A stretch of DNA of 64,000 nt from Mycolicibacterium canariasense. Lineage in GTDB: Bacteria > Actinomycetota > Actinomycetes > Mycobacteriales > Mycobacteriaceae. Within the stretch, counting starts at the first letter, position 1. Each line of letters opens with the position of its first letter. The position numbers and the translations under genes were made by a program. This document shows positions 46,726-56,112 of the stretch, one piece after another. The DNA lies in assembly GCF_002101555.1 (NCBI RefSeq), contig NZ_LQOL01000068.1, positions 44,290 to 108,289 of the forward strand, written 5' to 3'. The notes under the pieces are model-generated. The model had not been told where the DNA came from, made no database searches, and was given only the letters and a program-made list of their open reading frames with translations.

Positions 46726-48828
46726 GTGGCACAGGACGTGCTCACCGACCTCACGAAGGTCCGCAATATCGGCATCATGGCGCACATCGACGCCGGCAAG
46801 ACGACGACGACCGAGCGCATTCTCTTCTACACCGGTATCTCGTACAAGATCGGTGAGGTGCACGACGGTGCCGCCACGATGGACTGGATGGAGCAGGAGC
46901 AGGAGCGGGGTATCACCATCACCTCCGCCGCCACCACCTGTTTCTGGAACGACAACCAGATCAACATCATCGACACCCCCGGCCACGTCGACTTCACCGT
47001 CGAGGTGGAGCGCTCGCTGCGCGTGCTCGACGGTGCCGTCGCCGTCTTCGACGGCAAGGAAGGCGTCGAGCCGCAGTCCGAGCAGGTGTGGCGTCAGGCC
47101 GACAAGTACGACGTCCCGCGCATCTGCTTCGTCAACAAGATGGACAAGCTGGGCGCCGACTTCTATTTCTCGGTGCAGACCATGAAGGACCGCCTCGGCG
47201 CCAACGTGATCCCGATCCAGCTGCCGATCGGCTCCGAGAACGAGTTCGAGGGCGTCGTCGATCTGGTCGAGATGAAGGCCAAGGTGTGGCGCGGCGAGAC
47301 CAAGCTCGGTGAGAAGTACGACGTGGTCGACATTCCGGCTGATCTGCAGGAGAAGGCCGAGGAGTATCGCACCGCGATGATCGAGGCCGTCGCCGAGACC
47401 GACGAGGCGCTGCTGGAGAAGTACCTGGGCGGCGAGGAGCTCACCGTCGAGGAGATCAAGGGCGGCCTGCGCAAGCTGACCATCAGCAGCGAGGCCTACC
47501 CGGTGCTGTGCGGCTCGGCGTTCAAGAACAAGGGCGTACAGCCCATGCTCGACGCCGTCATCGACTACCTGCCCAACCCGCTGGACGTCCCGGCCGCCGA
47601 AGGCCACGTCCCGGGCAAGGAAGACGAGATCATCTCGCGCAAGCCGTCGGCCGACGAGCCGTTCTCCGGGCTGGCGTTCAAGGTCGCCACGCACCCGTTC
47701 TTCGGCAAGCTCACCTACGTCCGGGTGTACTCGGGCAAGGTCGATTCCGGTGCGCAGGTGATCAACTCGACCAAGGGTAAGAAGGAGCGGCTGGGCAAGC
47801 TGTTCCAGATGCACTCCAACAAAGAAAACCCGGTGGACACGGCCAGTGCGGGCCACATCTACGCGGTGATCGGCCTCAAGGACACCACCACCGGTGACAC
47901 CCTGAGCGACCCGAACCAGCAGATCGTGCTGGAGTCGATGACCTTCCCCGATCCGGTGATCGAGGTGGCCATCGAGCCCAAGACCAAGAGCGACCAGGAG
48001 AAGCTGGGCACCGCGATCCAGAAGCTCGCCGAAGAGGACCCCACCTTCAAGGTGCACCTGGATCAGGAGACCGGCCAGACCGTCATCGGCGGTATGGGCG
48101 AGCTGCACCTGGACATCCTGGTGGACCGCATGAAGCGCGAGTTCAAGGTCGAGGCCAACGTCGGCAAGCCGCAGGTGGCGTACAAGGAGACCATCCGCCG
48201 CGCCGTGCAGAACGTCGAATACACCCACAAGAAGCAGACGGGTGGTTCGGGCCAGTTCGCGAAGGTCATCATCAACCTCGAGCCTTTCGAGGGCGAGGAC
48301 GGCGCGACCTACGAGTTCGAGAACAAGGTCACCGGTGGCCGTATCCCGCGTGAGTACATCCCGTCGGTGGACGCCGGTGCGCAGGATGCCATGCAGTACG
48401 GCGTGCTGGCCGGCTACCCGCTGGTGAACGTCAAGGTGACGCTGCTCGACGGCGCCTACCACGACGTCGACTCGTCGGAAATGGCCTTCAAGGTCGCAGG
48501 TTCGCAGGCGCTGAAGAAGGCGGCCCAGTCCGCGCAGCCGGTGATCCTCGAACCCATCATGGCCGTCGAGGTCACCACGCCCGAGGACTACATGGGCGAC
48601 GTGATCGGCGACCTGAACTCCCGCCGTGGCCAGATCCAGGCCATGGAGGAGCGCAGCGGTGCGCGTGTCGTCAAGGCGCAGGTGCCGCTGTCGGAGATGT
48701 TCGGCTACGTCGGCGACCTCCGGTCGAAGACCCAGGGCCGGGCCAACTACTCCATGGTGTTCGACTCGTACGCCGAGGTTCCGGCGAACGTGTCGAAGGA
48801 GATCATCGCGAAGGCGACGGGTCAGTAA
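46726..48828 (+). CDS. fusA: Elongation factor G
   Basis: A 700-residue translocation GTPase. G1 is AHIDAGKTTTTERI, G2/G3 are RGITITSAATT and DTPGHVDFT, G4 is NKMD, and domain IV/V are complete to the end ATGQ. GTG 46726 follows GAAAGAG. Fusidic-acid positions were not examined in detail. The last codons recur 80 bases downstream in the spacer before tuf. Confidence 0.98.
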   Translation: MAQDVLTDLTKVRNIGIMAHIDAGKTTTTERILFYTGISYKIGEVHDGAATMDWMEQEQERGITITSAATTCFWNDNQINIIDTPGHVDFTVEVERSLRVLDGAVAVFDGKEGVEPQSEQVWRQADKYDVPRICFVNKMDKLGADFYFSVQTMKDRLGANVIPIQLPIGSENEFEGVVDLVEMKAKVWRGETKLGEKYDVVDIPADLQEKAEEYRTAMIEAVAETDEALLEKYLGGEELTVEEIKGGLRKLTISSEAYPVLCGSAFKNKGVQPMLDAVIDYLPNPLDVPAAEGHVPGKEDEIISRKPSADEPFSGLAFKVATHPFFGKLTYVRVYSGKVDSGAQVINSTKGKKERLGKLFQMHSNKENPVDTASAGHIYAVIGLKDTTTGDTLSDPNQQIVLESMTFPDPVIEVAIEPKTKSDQEKLGTAIQKLAEEDPTFKVHLDQETGQTVIGGMGELHLDILVDRMKREFKVEANVGKPQVAYKETIRRAVQNVEYTHKKQTGGSGQFAKVIINLEPFEGEDGATYEFENKVTGGRIPREYIPSVDAGAQDAMQYGVLAGYPLVNVKVTLLDGAYHDVDSSEMAFKVAGSQALKKAAQSAQPVILEPIMAVEVTTPEDYMGDVIGDLNSRRGQIQAMEERSGARVVKAQVPLSEMFGYVGDLRSKTQGRANYSMVFDSYAEVPANVSKEIIAKATGQ

Positions 48829-48907
48829 GCATCCAGGCGCTCCAGCGCTGAGGAGTGGAGCTGACCCGGAGGCGAGCCATCGGATCAGCGAAGGCAACGG
48901 GTCAGTA
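48808..48907. repeat. Displaced copy of the fusA 3' end
   Basis: GCGAAGGCGACGGGTCAGTA at 48808-48827 (the last codons of fusA and stop) is repeated with one mismatch at 48888-48907. The intervening 60 bases are not repetitive. Confidence 0.85.
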
Positions 48908-48997
48908 GTCTGTGATCCGCTCCGCCTCGGCGGAACCACAACTGAAAACATCAACACTGCTTAGTACAAGCACCAACAAGTCCAGGAGGACACCACA

Positions 48998-50188
48998 GTG
49001 GCGAAGGCGAAGTTCGAGCGGACGAAGCCGCACGTCAACATCGGGACCATCGGTCACGTTGACCACGGCAAGACCACGCTGACTGCAGCAATCACCAAGG
49101 TTCTGCACGACAAGTACCCCGATTTGAACGAGTCGCGCGCATTCGACCAGATCGACAATGCGCCCGAGGAGCGTCAGCGCGGTATCACCATCAACATCTC
49201 GCATGTTGAGTACCAGACCGACAAGCGCCACTACGCCCACGTGGACGCCCCCGGTCACGCCGACTACATCAAGAACATGATCACCGGTGCGGCCCAGATG
49301 GACGGCGCCATCCTCGTGGTGGCCGCCACCGACGGCCCGATGCCGCAGACCCGCGAGCACGTGCTGCTGGCCCGTCAGGTCGGTGTGCCCTACATCCTGG
49401 TCGCCCTGAACAAGTCGGACATGGTCGACGACGAGGAGCTCCTCGAGCTCGTCGAGATGGAGGTCCGGGAGCTGCTGTCGGCTCAGGACTTCGACGAGGA
49501 CGCCCCCGTCGTGCGCGTCTCGGCCCTGAAGGCGCTCGAGGGTGACCCGACCTGGGTCAAGTCCGTCGAGGACCTGATGGACGCCGTCGACGAGTCGATC
49601 CCGGACCCGGTCCGCGAGACCGACAAGCCGTTCCTGATGCCCGTCGAGGACGTCTTCACCATCACCGGTCGTGGCACCGTGGTGACCGGTCGCGTCGAGC
49701 GTGGCGTGATCAACGTCAACGAAGAGGTCGAGATCGTCGGCATCCGTCCCGGCACCACCAAGACCACGGTCACCGGTGTCGAGATGTTCCGCAAGCTGCT
49801 CGACCAGGGCCAGGCCGGTGACAACGTCGGTCTGCTGGTTCGTGGCGTCAAGCGCGAGGACGTCGAGCGCGGCCAGGTCATCGTGAAGCCGGGCACCACC
49901 ACCCCGCACACCGAGTTCGAGGGCAGCGTCTACATCCTGTCCAAGGACGAGGGTGGCCGCCACACGCCGTTCTTCAACAACTACCGTCCGCAGTTCTACT
50001 TCCGTACCACGGACGTGACCGGCGTGGTGACCCTGCCCGAGGGCACCGAGATGGTGATGCCCGGTGACAACACCGACATCTCCGTCAAGCTGATCCAGCC
50101 TGTCGCCATGGACGAGGGTCTGCGGTTCGCCATCCGTGAGGGTGGCCGTACCGTCGGCGCCGGCCGGGTTACCAAGATCATCAAGTGA
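48998..50188 (+). CDS. tuf: Elongation factor Tu
   Basis: A 396-residue GTPase that delivers aminoacyl-tRNA. G1 is GHVDHGKTTLT, G2 RGITI, G3 DAPGH, G4 NKSD. GTG 48998 follows AGGAGGAC. Single tuf gene at the end of the str operon, followed by a clear terminator. Spacer to fusA is 169 bases, long enough for an internal promoter. Confidence 0.98.
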   Translation: MAKAKFERTKPHVNIGTIGHVDHGKTTLTAAITKVLHDKYPDLNESRAFDQIDNAPEERQRGITINISHVEYQTDKRHYAHVDAPGHADYIKNMITGAAQMDGAILVVAATDGPMPQTREHVLLARQVGVPYILVALNKSDMVDDEELLELVEMEVRELLSAQDFDEDAPVVRVSALKALEGDPTWVKSVEDLMDAVDESIPDPVRETDKPFLMPVEDVFTITGRGTVVTGRVERGVINVNEEVEIVGIRPGTTKTTVTGVEMFRKLLDQGQAGDNVGLLVRGVKREDVERGQVIVKPGTTTPHTEFEGSVYILSKDEGGRHTPFFNNYRPQFYFRTTDVTGVVTLPEGTEMVMPGDNTDISVKLIQPVAMDEGLRFAIREGGRTVGAGRVTKIIK

Positions 50189-50206
50189 TCTGAGTTCTGC
50201 TGCGAG

Positions 50207-50237
50207 AGCGGCGCCCACCTATGCGGTGGGCGCCGCT
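50207..50237 (+). terminator. Terminator of the str operon
   Basis: GCGGCGCCCACC/GGTGGGCGCCGC, a perfect 12-bp stem with a TATGC loop, followed by TTTCGTTTT; it starts about 20 bases past the tuf stop. Confidence 0.9.
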
Positions 50238-50324
50238 TTCGTTTTCCCTGTCGCCGCCCAAACTGACCTTCGGGCCGGTTTGTGCGAGTGGAATCGGGCG
50301 GACGTCGATCTGGGCGCGGGAGTT

Positions 50325-51017
50325 TCATAGGTCGTCGATGCTGAGGATGCCGTCCTGGACGGCCCTGGCGATCAGTGCCGCCTTGGTCGGCGCCGGCCGG
50401 CCGACGGCCGCGTACTTGGCCCGGGCCCGCTGCAGATGGGTGCGGACGGTGGACGGTTCGATGAACAGCCGCTTGGCGACGAATTCCTTGTTCTCGGTCT
50501 GGAACCAGGCGATCAGCACCTCGCGTTCCCGGGTGCTCAATCCCGGACGACCGACCGTGCGGTCGTTGAACAGGGCCTTTGCCATCCGCGGACCGACGTA
50601 CGGGGTGTTCGAGTGGGCGGCGTAGATCGCGTCGAACAGGTGCTGCTTGTCCTCACCCTTGGCCAGGAAGGTCATGGCGCCGGCGTCCAGACTGCTCAGG
50701 ATGACCTCGTCGGTGGACATGTGCGAGTAGACGATGACACGATGCCCCGCCGCACAGACCTCCCGGAGGCTTTCGAATTCGGGCCGGTACCGCTCGTACT
50801 GCAGGTCGAAGAGCACGACCTCGATGCTGCCGTCGGCCTGCGGGTGTTCGGCGAGGAACGACGAGGGGTCGGGGTAGTTGGCGACGAGATCGATCGGCGG
50901 ATCGGTAGCGCTGAACCAGGCCTTGACGCCGGCGTGAATGACGTCATGGTCATCGATCAGCGCCACCGGGATGGCCACCCCGGCATCGCAGACCCCACGC
51001 TCTTTGGCTCTATCCAT
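50325..51017 (-). CDS. NarL/LuxR-type response regulator
   Basis: A 230-residue response regulator from ATG 51017; a longer opening to 51119 is rejected. The receiver is complete: acidic pair Asp22/Asp23 (ALIDDHDVIHAG), phosphoacceptor Asp71 (VVLFDLQY), Ser98 (IVYSHMS) and Lys120 (FLAKGED). The LuxR HTH is LSTREREVLIAWFQTENKEF then IEPSTVRTHLQRARAKYAAV. It should be the partner of the kinase that ends 145 bases upstream of it on the same strand. Targets unknown. Confidence 0.92.
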   Translation of the reverse strand: MDRAKERGVCDAGVAIPVALIDDHDVIHAGVKAWFSATDPPIDLVANYPDPSSFLAEHPQADGSIEVVLFDLQYERYRPEFESLREVCAAGHRVIVYSHMSTDEVILSSLDAGAMTFLAKGEDKQHLFDAIYAAHSNTPYVGPRMAKALFNDRTVGRPGLSTREREVLIAWFQTENKEFVAKRLFIEPSTVRTHLQRARAKYAAVGRPAPTKAALIARAVQDGILSIDDL

Positions 51018-51162
51018 GCAATTCACCTGAGATAGATGACACCACCGATTCGACACCCCCGCAATTCTTCGGATCAGGACTCTACTCGCAGACAATGCCC
51101 GGATGGCCCGAATTAGCAACCCTGGCTAACCATATTGACGTATGGGAAGATAATAGCCGGGC

Positions 51163-53400
51163 TCAGGCGATGCTGTGCTGGTGGGCCTCGGCAACCGTCG
51201 GTGAGCCCGGAAGCCGATGGTGCACGCTGATCCACACCGTGTCGCCGATGGCCGTGACCTCGATGCGGGGTTCGGTATCGGATGAATGCGCCGGGGGGCC
51301 TCCGGCGGTGTCACAGATGATGCTGGCGATCAGTTCACCGCCGGCCACCGTCAAGCCGATCCTGGCGTGCTCCTTGGCATGCGCCAGCGCCGTCCGCAGC
51401 GGCGCCAGGATCTGGCGCCGAGTGTCGTCGTCCAGTTGTGGCAGATCGTTGTCGGCGTTCATGGTGACGACCACCCCGCGCCGGTCGGCCGCATCGACGG
51501 CCGTGCGCAACTCGGCGACGAGGGGATGGCTGAAGGTGCGCGACTGAAAGATGTAGAGCCGCAACCGGCGCGATTCCAGCCGGGCCCGCTGCCTGGTCTC
51601 GGTGTCGACGGCGCCGGTGCTCAAGGTCTGCAGCAACGGGAACACGCCGCGGATGAGTTTCGACGTCCGGCGCACATAGTCGTCATGCAGGGCCTCGGCG
51701 ATGCGGTGCCGGTCGGCCATCGCCCAGCGCTGGCGGATCTCCTCGGCCGCCGCGACGGTCGCGTTGCGCAGCAGTTCCGGGAAGGCCAGCGCGAACATCT
51801 GCATCAGGGCGATGCCCGCGGTGTACAGGGCCAGGTTGAATGCCATCTCGATACCCGGCTGCCGTACGAAGGTGAGGATCGCGGTGCCCAGCCAGAAGGC
51901 GAGCATCGTCGCGGCGGCATACCGGATCCGCCAGCGCAGTAGGAAGGGCAGCACGCACAGCCCGGACGCGACCAGCGGCCACTGGGCTGGGCCGCCGAGC
52001 AGCTCGGCGGGCAGCGACAGCGACTGCGCCACGATGACCGCGGCCATCACCGTCAGGGCGGGGATGGTGAGGTTGGGACCCCGGTCGAGCACCCTGGGCA
52101 CGCCGGCGATGGCGACGAGGGCGGCCAGCCCGCCCAGCACGAATTGGGCCAGCGGCCGCTCGGTGTGGGCGGCGGCGTACGGCACCCCGACAATCAGCTG
52201 GACCAGCCCGAAAACCACGATGCCGAGCCCGAACTGGATGAGCACCCGCTCGGTGAGATGGTCGATATCGTCGAAGATCGGGTTGATGGTCGCGGAACAC
52301 GGAGCCTGGTCCCAGGTCAGCGTCACCCTGGTTCCGGTGCCCGGCAGCGAGATGATCGTCGCCCTGCCGTCGATGCGGCGCATCCTGGCGACGATCGATT
52401 CGGCGACGCCGTGGCCGAGGGTGGTGGTGTCCGGGTCGAAGCCGACGCCGTCGTCGATCACGGTGATGATTCCGGGCGCGACGTCGATCTCGATGCGCGA
52501 CGCGTGGGCGTGCCGTTCGGCGTTGTTGAGCGCTTCGCGGACCGCGGCGAGCACCGTGCGGGCCGTGCGCCCGCTCAGGACGAGGCTGGGCAGACCGGAC
52601 AGCTCGATCTGTGCCGGGAGGTGCGAGACCTCGCGCCGAATCGCGGCGACGATGTCGGTATCGGGCATGGGTTCCGAACGCGCGGGCCCGCCGGTGAGTA
52701 GCTCCAGATCCCGGCGGGCTTGGGCGGCAATGCGATCCGGTGAGATGTCGGCGCCCTCGCCGACGAGGTACAGGGTCGACGCGGCGGTGTCGTGCACGAG
52801 CGCCAGGTGTTCGAGTTCGTGGTCGCGCACGGCGGCGGCGATGGCGTCCCGCAGTGCCGCGTCGTGATTTTCGGCGCGGGCCTGGTCCAGCTGCCGGGCG
52901 ATGGCCAGCCCGGTGGCCAGCAGTGCTGCCACGATGGCCCATTCGATGCCGACCATGTAGAACAGCATCGGAACCTGCGCGGCGCCATGCCATCCGACCA
53001 GCTGTGCGCAGCCGAAGGCATACGCCACGGCGATCAGCGCCGATGCCAGAAAGCTGATCCGTGGGGGATTCGCCATGGTGAAGGCGATGACCGCCGTGCC
53101 GGCGATCACCTGGGGCACCGAGTTGATGTACAGACTCTCGGGCCGCGGGTCGAACAACGGAATCGCCGCCGAGACGATCAGCACGTAACAGAAGTCGGCC
53201 AGCTGGAACGGGAGTGCGCGCGATCGTGTGCACAGTCGGTACGCGGCCCAGCTGCCCACCAGGCCGAGCAGGATTGCCCCGGTCGCACGTTCGGGGGTAC
53301 CGGGAAGCAGGAGTGTGCTGGCGACGGCGACCAGGGCGACGGCGTTGAGCAGGATGATGGCAAGGTCCTGGCCGCGCTGGATCACCTGTCGCTCAGACAC
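51163..53400 (-). CDS. Two-module sensor histidine kinase
   Basis: A 745-residue membrane kinase from GTG 53400. Module 1: five or six hydrophobic helices (about 12-170), an H-box LVHDTAASTL with His203-Asp204, and a complete HATPase with N-box EALNNAERH (292-293), VIDDGVGFDP and GHGVAES. Module 2 (about 385-745) repeats the plan: hydrophobic helices, a second H-box ALHDDYVRRTSKLI (His572-Asp573), but its ATPase part (PLRTALAHAKEHARIGLTV, then IICDTAGGPP) has no N-box Asn and looks degenerate. The gene lies upstream of its response regulator. Confidence 0.85.
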   Translation of the reverse strand: MSERQVIQRGQDLAIILLNAVALVAVASTLLLPGTPERATGAILLGLVGSWAAYRLCTRSRALPFQLADFCYVLIVSAAIPLFDPRPESLYINSVPQVIAGTAVIAFTMANPPRISFLASALIAVAYAFGCAQLVGWHGAAQVPMLFYMVGIEWAIVAALLATGLAIARQLDQARAENHDAALRDAIAAAVRDHELEHLALVHDTAASTLYLVGEGADISPDRIAAQARRDLELLTGGPARSEPMPDTDIVAAIRREVSHLPAQIELSGLPSLVLSGRTARTVLAAVREALNNAERHAHASRIEIDVAPGIITVIDDGVGFDPDTTTLGHGVAESIVARMRRIDGRATIISLPGTGTRVTLTWDQAPCSATINPIFDDIDHLTERVLIQFGLGIVVFGLVQLIVGVPYAAAHTERPLAQFVLGGLAALVAIAGVPRVLDRGPNLTIPALTVMAAVIVAQSLSLPAELLGGPAQWPLVASGLCVLPFLLRWRIRYAAATMLAFWLGTAILTFVRQPGIEMAFNLALYTAGIALMQMFALAFPELLRNATVAAAEEIRQRWAMADRHRIAEALHDDYVRRTSKLIRGVFPLLQTLSTGAVDTETRQRARLESRRLRLYIFQSRTFSHPLVAELRTAVDAADRRGVVVTMNADNDLPQLDDDTRRQILAPLRTALAHAKEHARIGLTVAGGELIASIICDTAGGPPAHSSDTEPRIEVTAIGDTVWISVHHRLPGSPTVAEAHQHSIA

Positions 53401-53539
53401 GTGGACACCCCGACTGTCCGGTCCCCGCTCAAGCACATGCAATTTTAGGCATGAAGGGGGATGGCAGGGTCCGTCAAATGGGGGACATCGCCGGCATTGT
53501 TTGCCGACGCAAATACAGTTGCTCGTGGGAAGTGCCCAA

Positions 53540-54454
53540 ATGATTTCGGCGCTCCGCCAAAATGTGCTGGATGGCGTTAATCTGACCCCGTCCATTTCGA
53601 ACGGAGCGTGGCGCATGGTGTGGCGATACGTGAAAGCGCAGCTGATGGTGCTGCTGTGCGGTGGCCTGGTCGGACCGATATTCCTGGTTGTGTATTTCGC
53701 CACCGGCCAGAGCTATTTGCTGAAGTGGATGTTCTGGGCCGGCCTGCTGGTCACCGCCGCCGATGTGCTGATTGCCTTGGCGCTGGCCAACTTTGGCGCC
53801 AAGTCCGCCGCCCGCACCCAGGCCCTGGAGGCCACCGGCGTGCTCGCGCTGGCGCAGATCACGGGTATGAGCGAAACCGGTACCCGGATCAACGACCAAC
53901 CGTTGGTGAAACTCAATCTGGCCATCTCCGGCCCCGGCATCGCGCCGTTCAGCGCCGAGGACCGCGTGATCGCCAGTGTCACCCGGTTGGGCACCCTCAC
54001 CTCACGCAAGGTCGTGGTGCTGGTGGACCCGGCGACCAATCAGTTCCACATCGATTGGGAACGCAGCGCCTTGGTCAACGGCCAGGTTCCGGCGACGTTC
54101 ACCATCGAGGAAGACCGCCGCACCTACGATCTGTCCGGGCAAGCCGGCCCGCTGATGGAGATCCTGCAGATTCTCAAGGCCAACAACATCGGCATGAACA
54201 GCATGATCGACCTGCGCAGCAATCCTTCCGCCCGGGCCCAGGTGCAGGCGGTGGTGCGCCGCGCCGGCGCGCAGCAGCAGGCCGCCGCGCCGACCGCCGC
54301 CGCGGCCCCGCCACCGGCGTCCTACGCCCCGCCGGCGCCCCCCGCCCCGTCGGCGGCTCAGCGCCTGCAGGAACTGGAGACGTTGCGCGCCACCGGGGCG
54401 ATCTCGGAGGGCGAATACGCCAGCAAGCGCCAGCAGATCATCGCGGAGCTGTAG
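53540..54454 (+). CDS. Membrane protein with C-terminal SHOCT domain
   Basis: A 304-residue protein from ATG 53540 (another ATG at 53615 would start at MVWRYVKAQL). Two transmembrane helices (LMVLLCGGLVGPIFLVVYFA and WMFWAGLLVTAADVLIALAL) come first, then a soluble domain with VLALAQITGMSETGTRINDQ and VVVLVDPATNQFHIDWE, a Pro/Ala linker, and a SHOCT helix-turn-helix at the end (RLQELETLRATGAISEGEYA). SHOCT modules bring proteins together. Divergent from the kinase; a TTTGC/GCAAA palindrome (53500-53513) lies in the spacer. Function unknown. Confidence 0.8.
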   Translation: MISALRQNVLDGVNLTPSISNGAWRMVWRYVKAQLMVLLCGGLVGPIFLVVYFATGQSYLLKWMFWAGLLVTAADVLIALALANFGAKSAARTQALEATGVLALAQITGMSETGTRINDQPLVKLNLAISGPGIAPFSAEDRVIASVTRLGTLTSRKVVVLVDPATNQFHIDWERSALVNGQVPATFTIEEDRRTYDLSGQAGPLMEILQILKANNIGMNSMIDLRSNPSARAQVQAVVRRAGAQQQAAAPTAAAAPPPASYAPPAPPAPSAAQRLQELETLRATGAISEGEYASKRQQIIAEL

Positions 54455-54691
54455 CGAGCTCAGGTACGCGTGACAGCCCGTCCCCGCGGGTCCGTGCGCG
54501 GGTGGCACCTCGTGCCGGGTGCTCACCTGACCACCGTCGGCGCATTGCTTCCTGCCCGCCCTGCCTACGCGCGACGCCGATGGCGACCCGCGAAACTTGC
54601 GGTGACCGAAGGTCATTGGTCCCGACCGCCGCCGCATCGTCCTTCTGGTGCACGCCGCCGGCTGGGATCACCCGGCGCTGTCCTGGTGTAA

Positions 54692-54796
54692 GTGAAAGCG
54701 CGCCGGGAGCCTGCCGAAGTTATCCTGCTGGTGGTCATCGTGGCCGGGGCCATCGCGGGAATCCACGGACTCGTCTCCGGGTCCATCCAGATCTGA
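54692..54796 (+). CDS. 34-residue single-helix membrane peptide upstream of arcA
   Basis: A short frame from GTG 54692 to TGA 54796. A basic start (MKARREPAEV) is followed by one hydrophobic helix (ILLVVIVAGAIAGIHGLV) and a short polar tail. An in-frame TAA just before (54688-54690) fixes the start region. It ends 11 bases before arcA, with GAAAGG between them. No homologue is recalled by name; a small regulator or partner of the arginine enzymes is a guess. No strong ribosome-binding site is seen. Confidence 0.5.
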   Translation: MKARREPAEVILLVVIVAGAIAGIHGLVSGSIQI

Positions 54797-54807
54797 AAGG
54801 ACCAGTC

Positions 54808-56058
54808 ATGACGCGACCTTCGGCCGCATACGGAGTGCACTCCGAGGTGGGCGCCCTGCGCAAGGTGCTGGTGTGCTCACCGGGTCTGGCACATGAGCGC
54901 CTGACTCCGACCAACTGCGACGACCTGCTCTTCGACGATGTGCTGTGGGTGCAGAATGCCCGCCGAGACCATTTCGACTTCATGGACAAGATGCGTGATC
55001 GCGGCGTGGAAGTCGTTGAGCTGCACCATCTTCTCACCGAGACCATGGCGATCGCCGAGGCCAGAACGTGGCTGCTGGACCGCAAGATCGTCGCCAACGA
55101 GGTCGGGCTTGGCCTGGTGGACGACACCAGGGATTTCCTGGATTCGCTGCCACCGCGCCGGTTGTCGGAGCTGCTCATCGGTGGCATGTCCATCCGGGAT
55201 CTGCCGGCCGACGTGCGGACCGGGTACCGGACGTTGGCCCGAGAGGACAGCGGTGTCACCGAATACCTGATGCCGCCGCTACCGAACACCCTCTACACCC
55301 GCGACACCACCTGTTGGATCTACGGCGGACTGACCCTCAACCCATTGTTCTGGCCGGCGCGGCATGACGAGACGCTGTTGATGAAGGCCATCTACCAGTT
55401 CCACCCCGACTATGTCGGTTCGACGGTGTGGTGGGGCGACCCCGAGAAGACCTGGGGGCTGGCCACTCTGGAGGGCGGTGACGTGCTCGTCCCCGGTAAC
55501 GGCGTCGTGCTGATCGGGATGAGCGAGCGTTCGTCGCGGCAGGCCATCACCCAGGTGGCCGCGGGGTTGTTCGCCGCTGGTGCGGCCGAGAAGGTGATCG
55601 TGGCCGGCATGCCGAAGCTACGCTCGGCCATGCACCTGGATACCGTCTTCACCTTCGCCGACCGTGACGTCGTCACGGTCTATCCCGGCATCGTCGACGG
55701 CATCGCCCCGTTCACGTTGCTGCCAGCCGACCGCCCGGGCACCGGTGTGGAGGTGATCGAGGAGACCAAACCGTTCATCGAAGTGGTTGCCGCGGCGTTG
55801 GGACTGGCCGAACTGCGGGTGGTGGAGACCGGTGGTACCCGCTACGACGCGGAGCGACAGCAGTGGGACAGCGGTAACAACCTGGTCGCCGTGGAGCCCG
55901 GCGTCGTCTTCGCCTATGACCGCAACACCCATACCAACGCGTTGCTGCGCAAGGCCGGCATCGAAGTGATCACCATCGTCGGCGCCGAGCTGGGACGGGG
56001 CCGAGGTGGTGGTCATTGCATGACGTGCCCGATCATCCGTGACCCGATCGATTACTAG
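54808..56058 (+). CDS. arcA: Arginine deiminase
   Basis: A 416-residue enzyme that converts arginine to citrulline and ammonia. Family marks are VHSEVGALRKVLVCSPG, NALYTRD-like NTLYTRDTTCWI, the EGGD motif (LEGGDVLVPGNG) and the C-terminal active site RGRGGGHCMTCPI with nucleophile Cys404. ATG 54808 follows GAAAGG. In M. tuberculosis arcA is elsewhere (Rv1001), so here it has joined a local arginine cluster. No arcB or arcC follows. Confidence 0.96.
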   Translation: MTRPSAAYGVHSEVGALRKVLVCSPGLAHERLTPTNCDDLLFDDVLWVQNARRDHFDFMDKMRDRGVEVVELHHLLTETMAIAEARTWLLDRKIVANEVGLGLVDDTRDFLDSLPPRRLSELLIGGMSIRDLPADVRTGYRTLAREDSGVTEYLMPPLPNTLYTRDTTCWIYGGLTLNPLFWPARHDETLLMKAIYQFHPDYVGSTVWWGDPEKTWGLATLEGGDVLVPGNGVVLIGMSERSSRQAITQVAAGLFAAGAAEKVIVAGMPKLRSAMHLDTVFTFADRDVVTVYPGIVDGIAPFTLLPADRPGTGVEVIEETKPFIEVVAAALGLAELRVVETGGTRYDAERQQWDSGNNLVAVEPGVVFAYDRNTHTNALLRKAGIEVITIVGAELGRGRGGGHCMTCPIIRDPIDY

Positions 56059-56112
56059 AACACGTTTCAGTCCGGCTGCTAGCCTGGGCCCGGGCTGACG
56101 AAAGGACCGGCG

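Noticed and set aside
53608..54807. Long frame running into arcA from the SHOCT region.
   Set aside because: The stretch before ATG 54808 is in a different frame from the SHOCT gene and reads as low-complexity Arg/Pro/Gly sequence; the arcA start with GAAAGG is clear.
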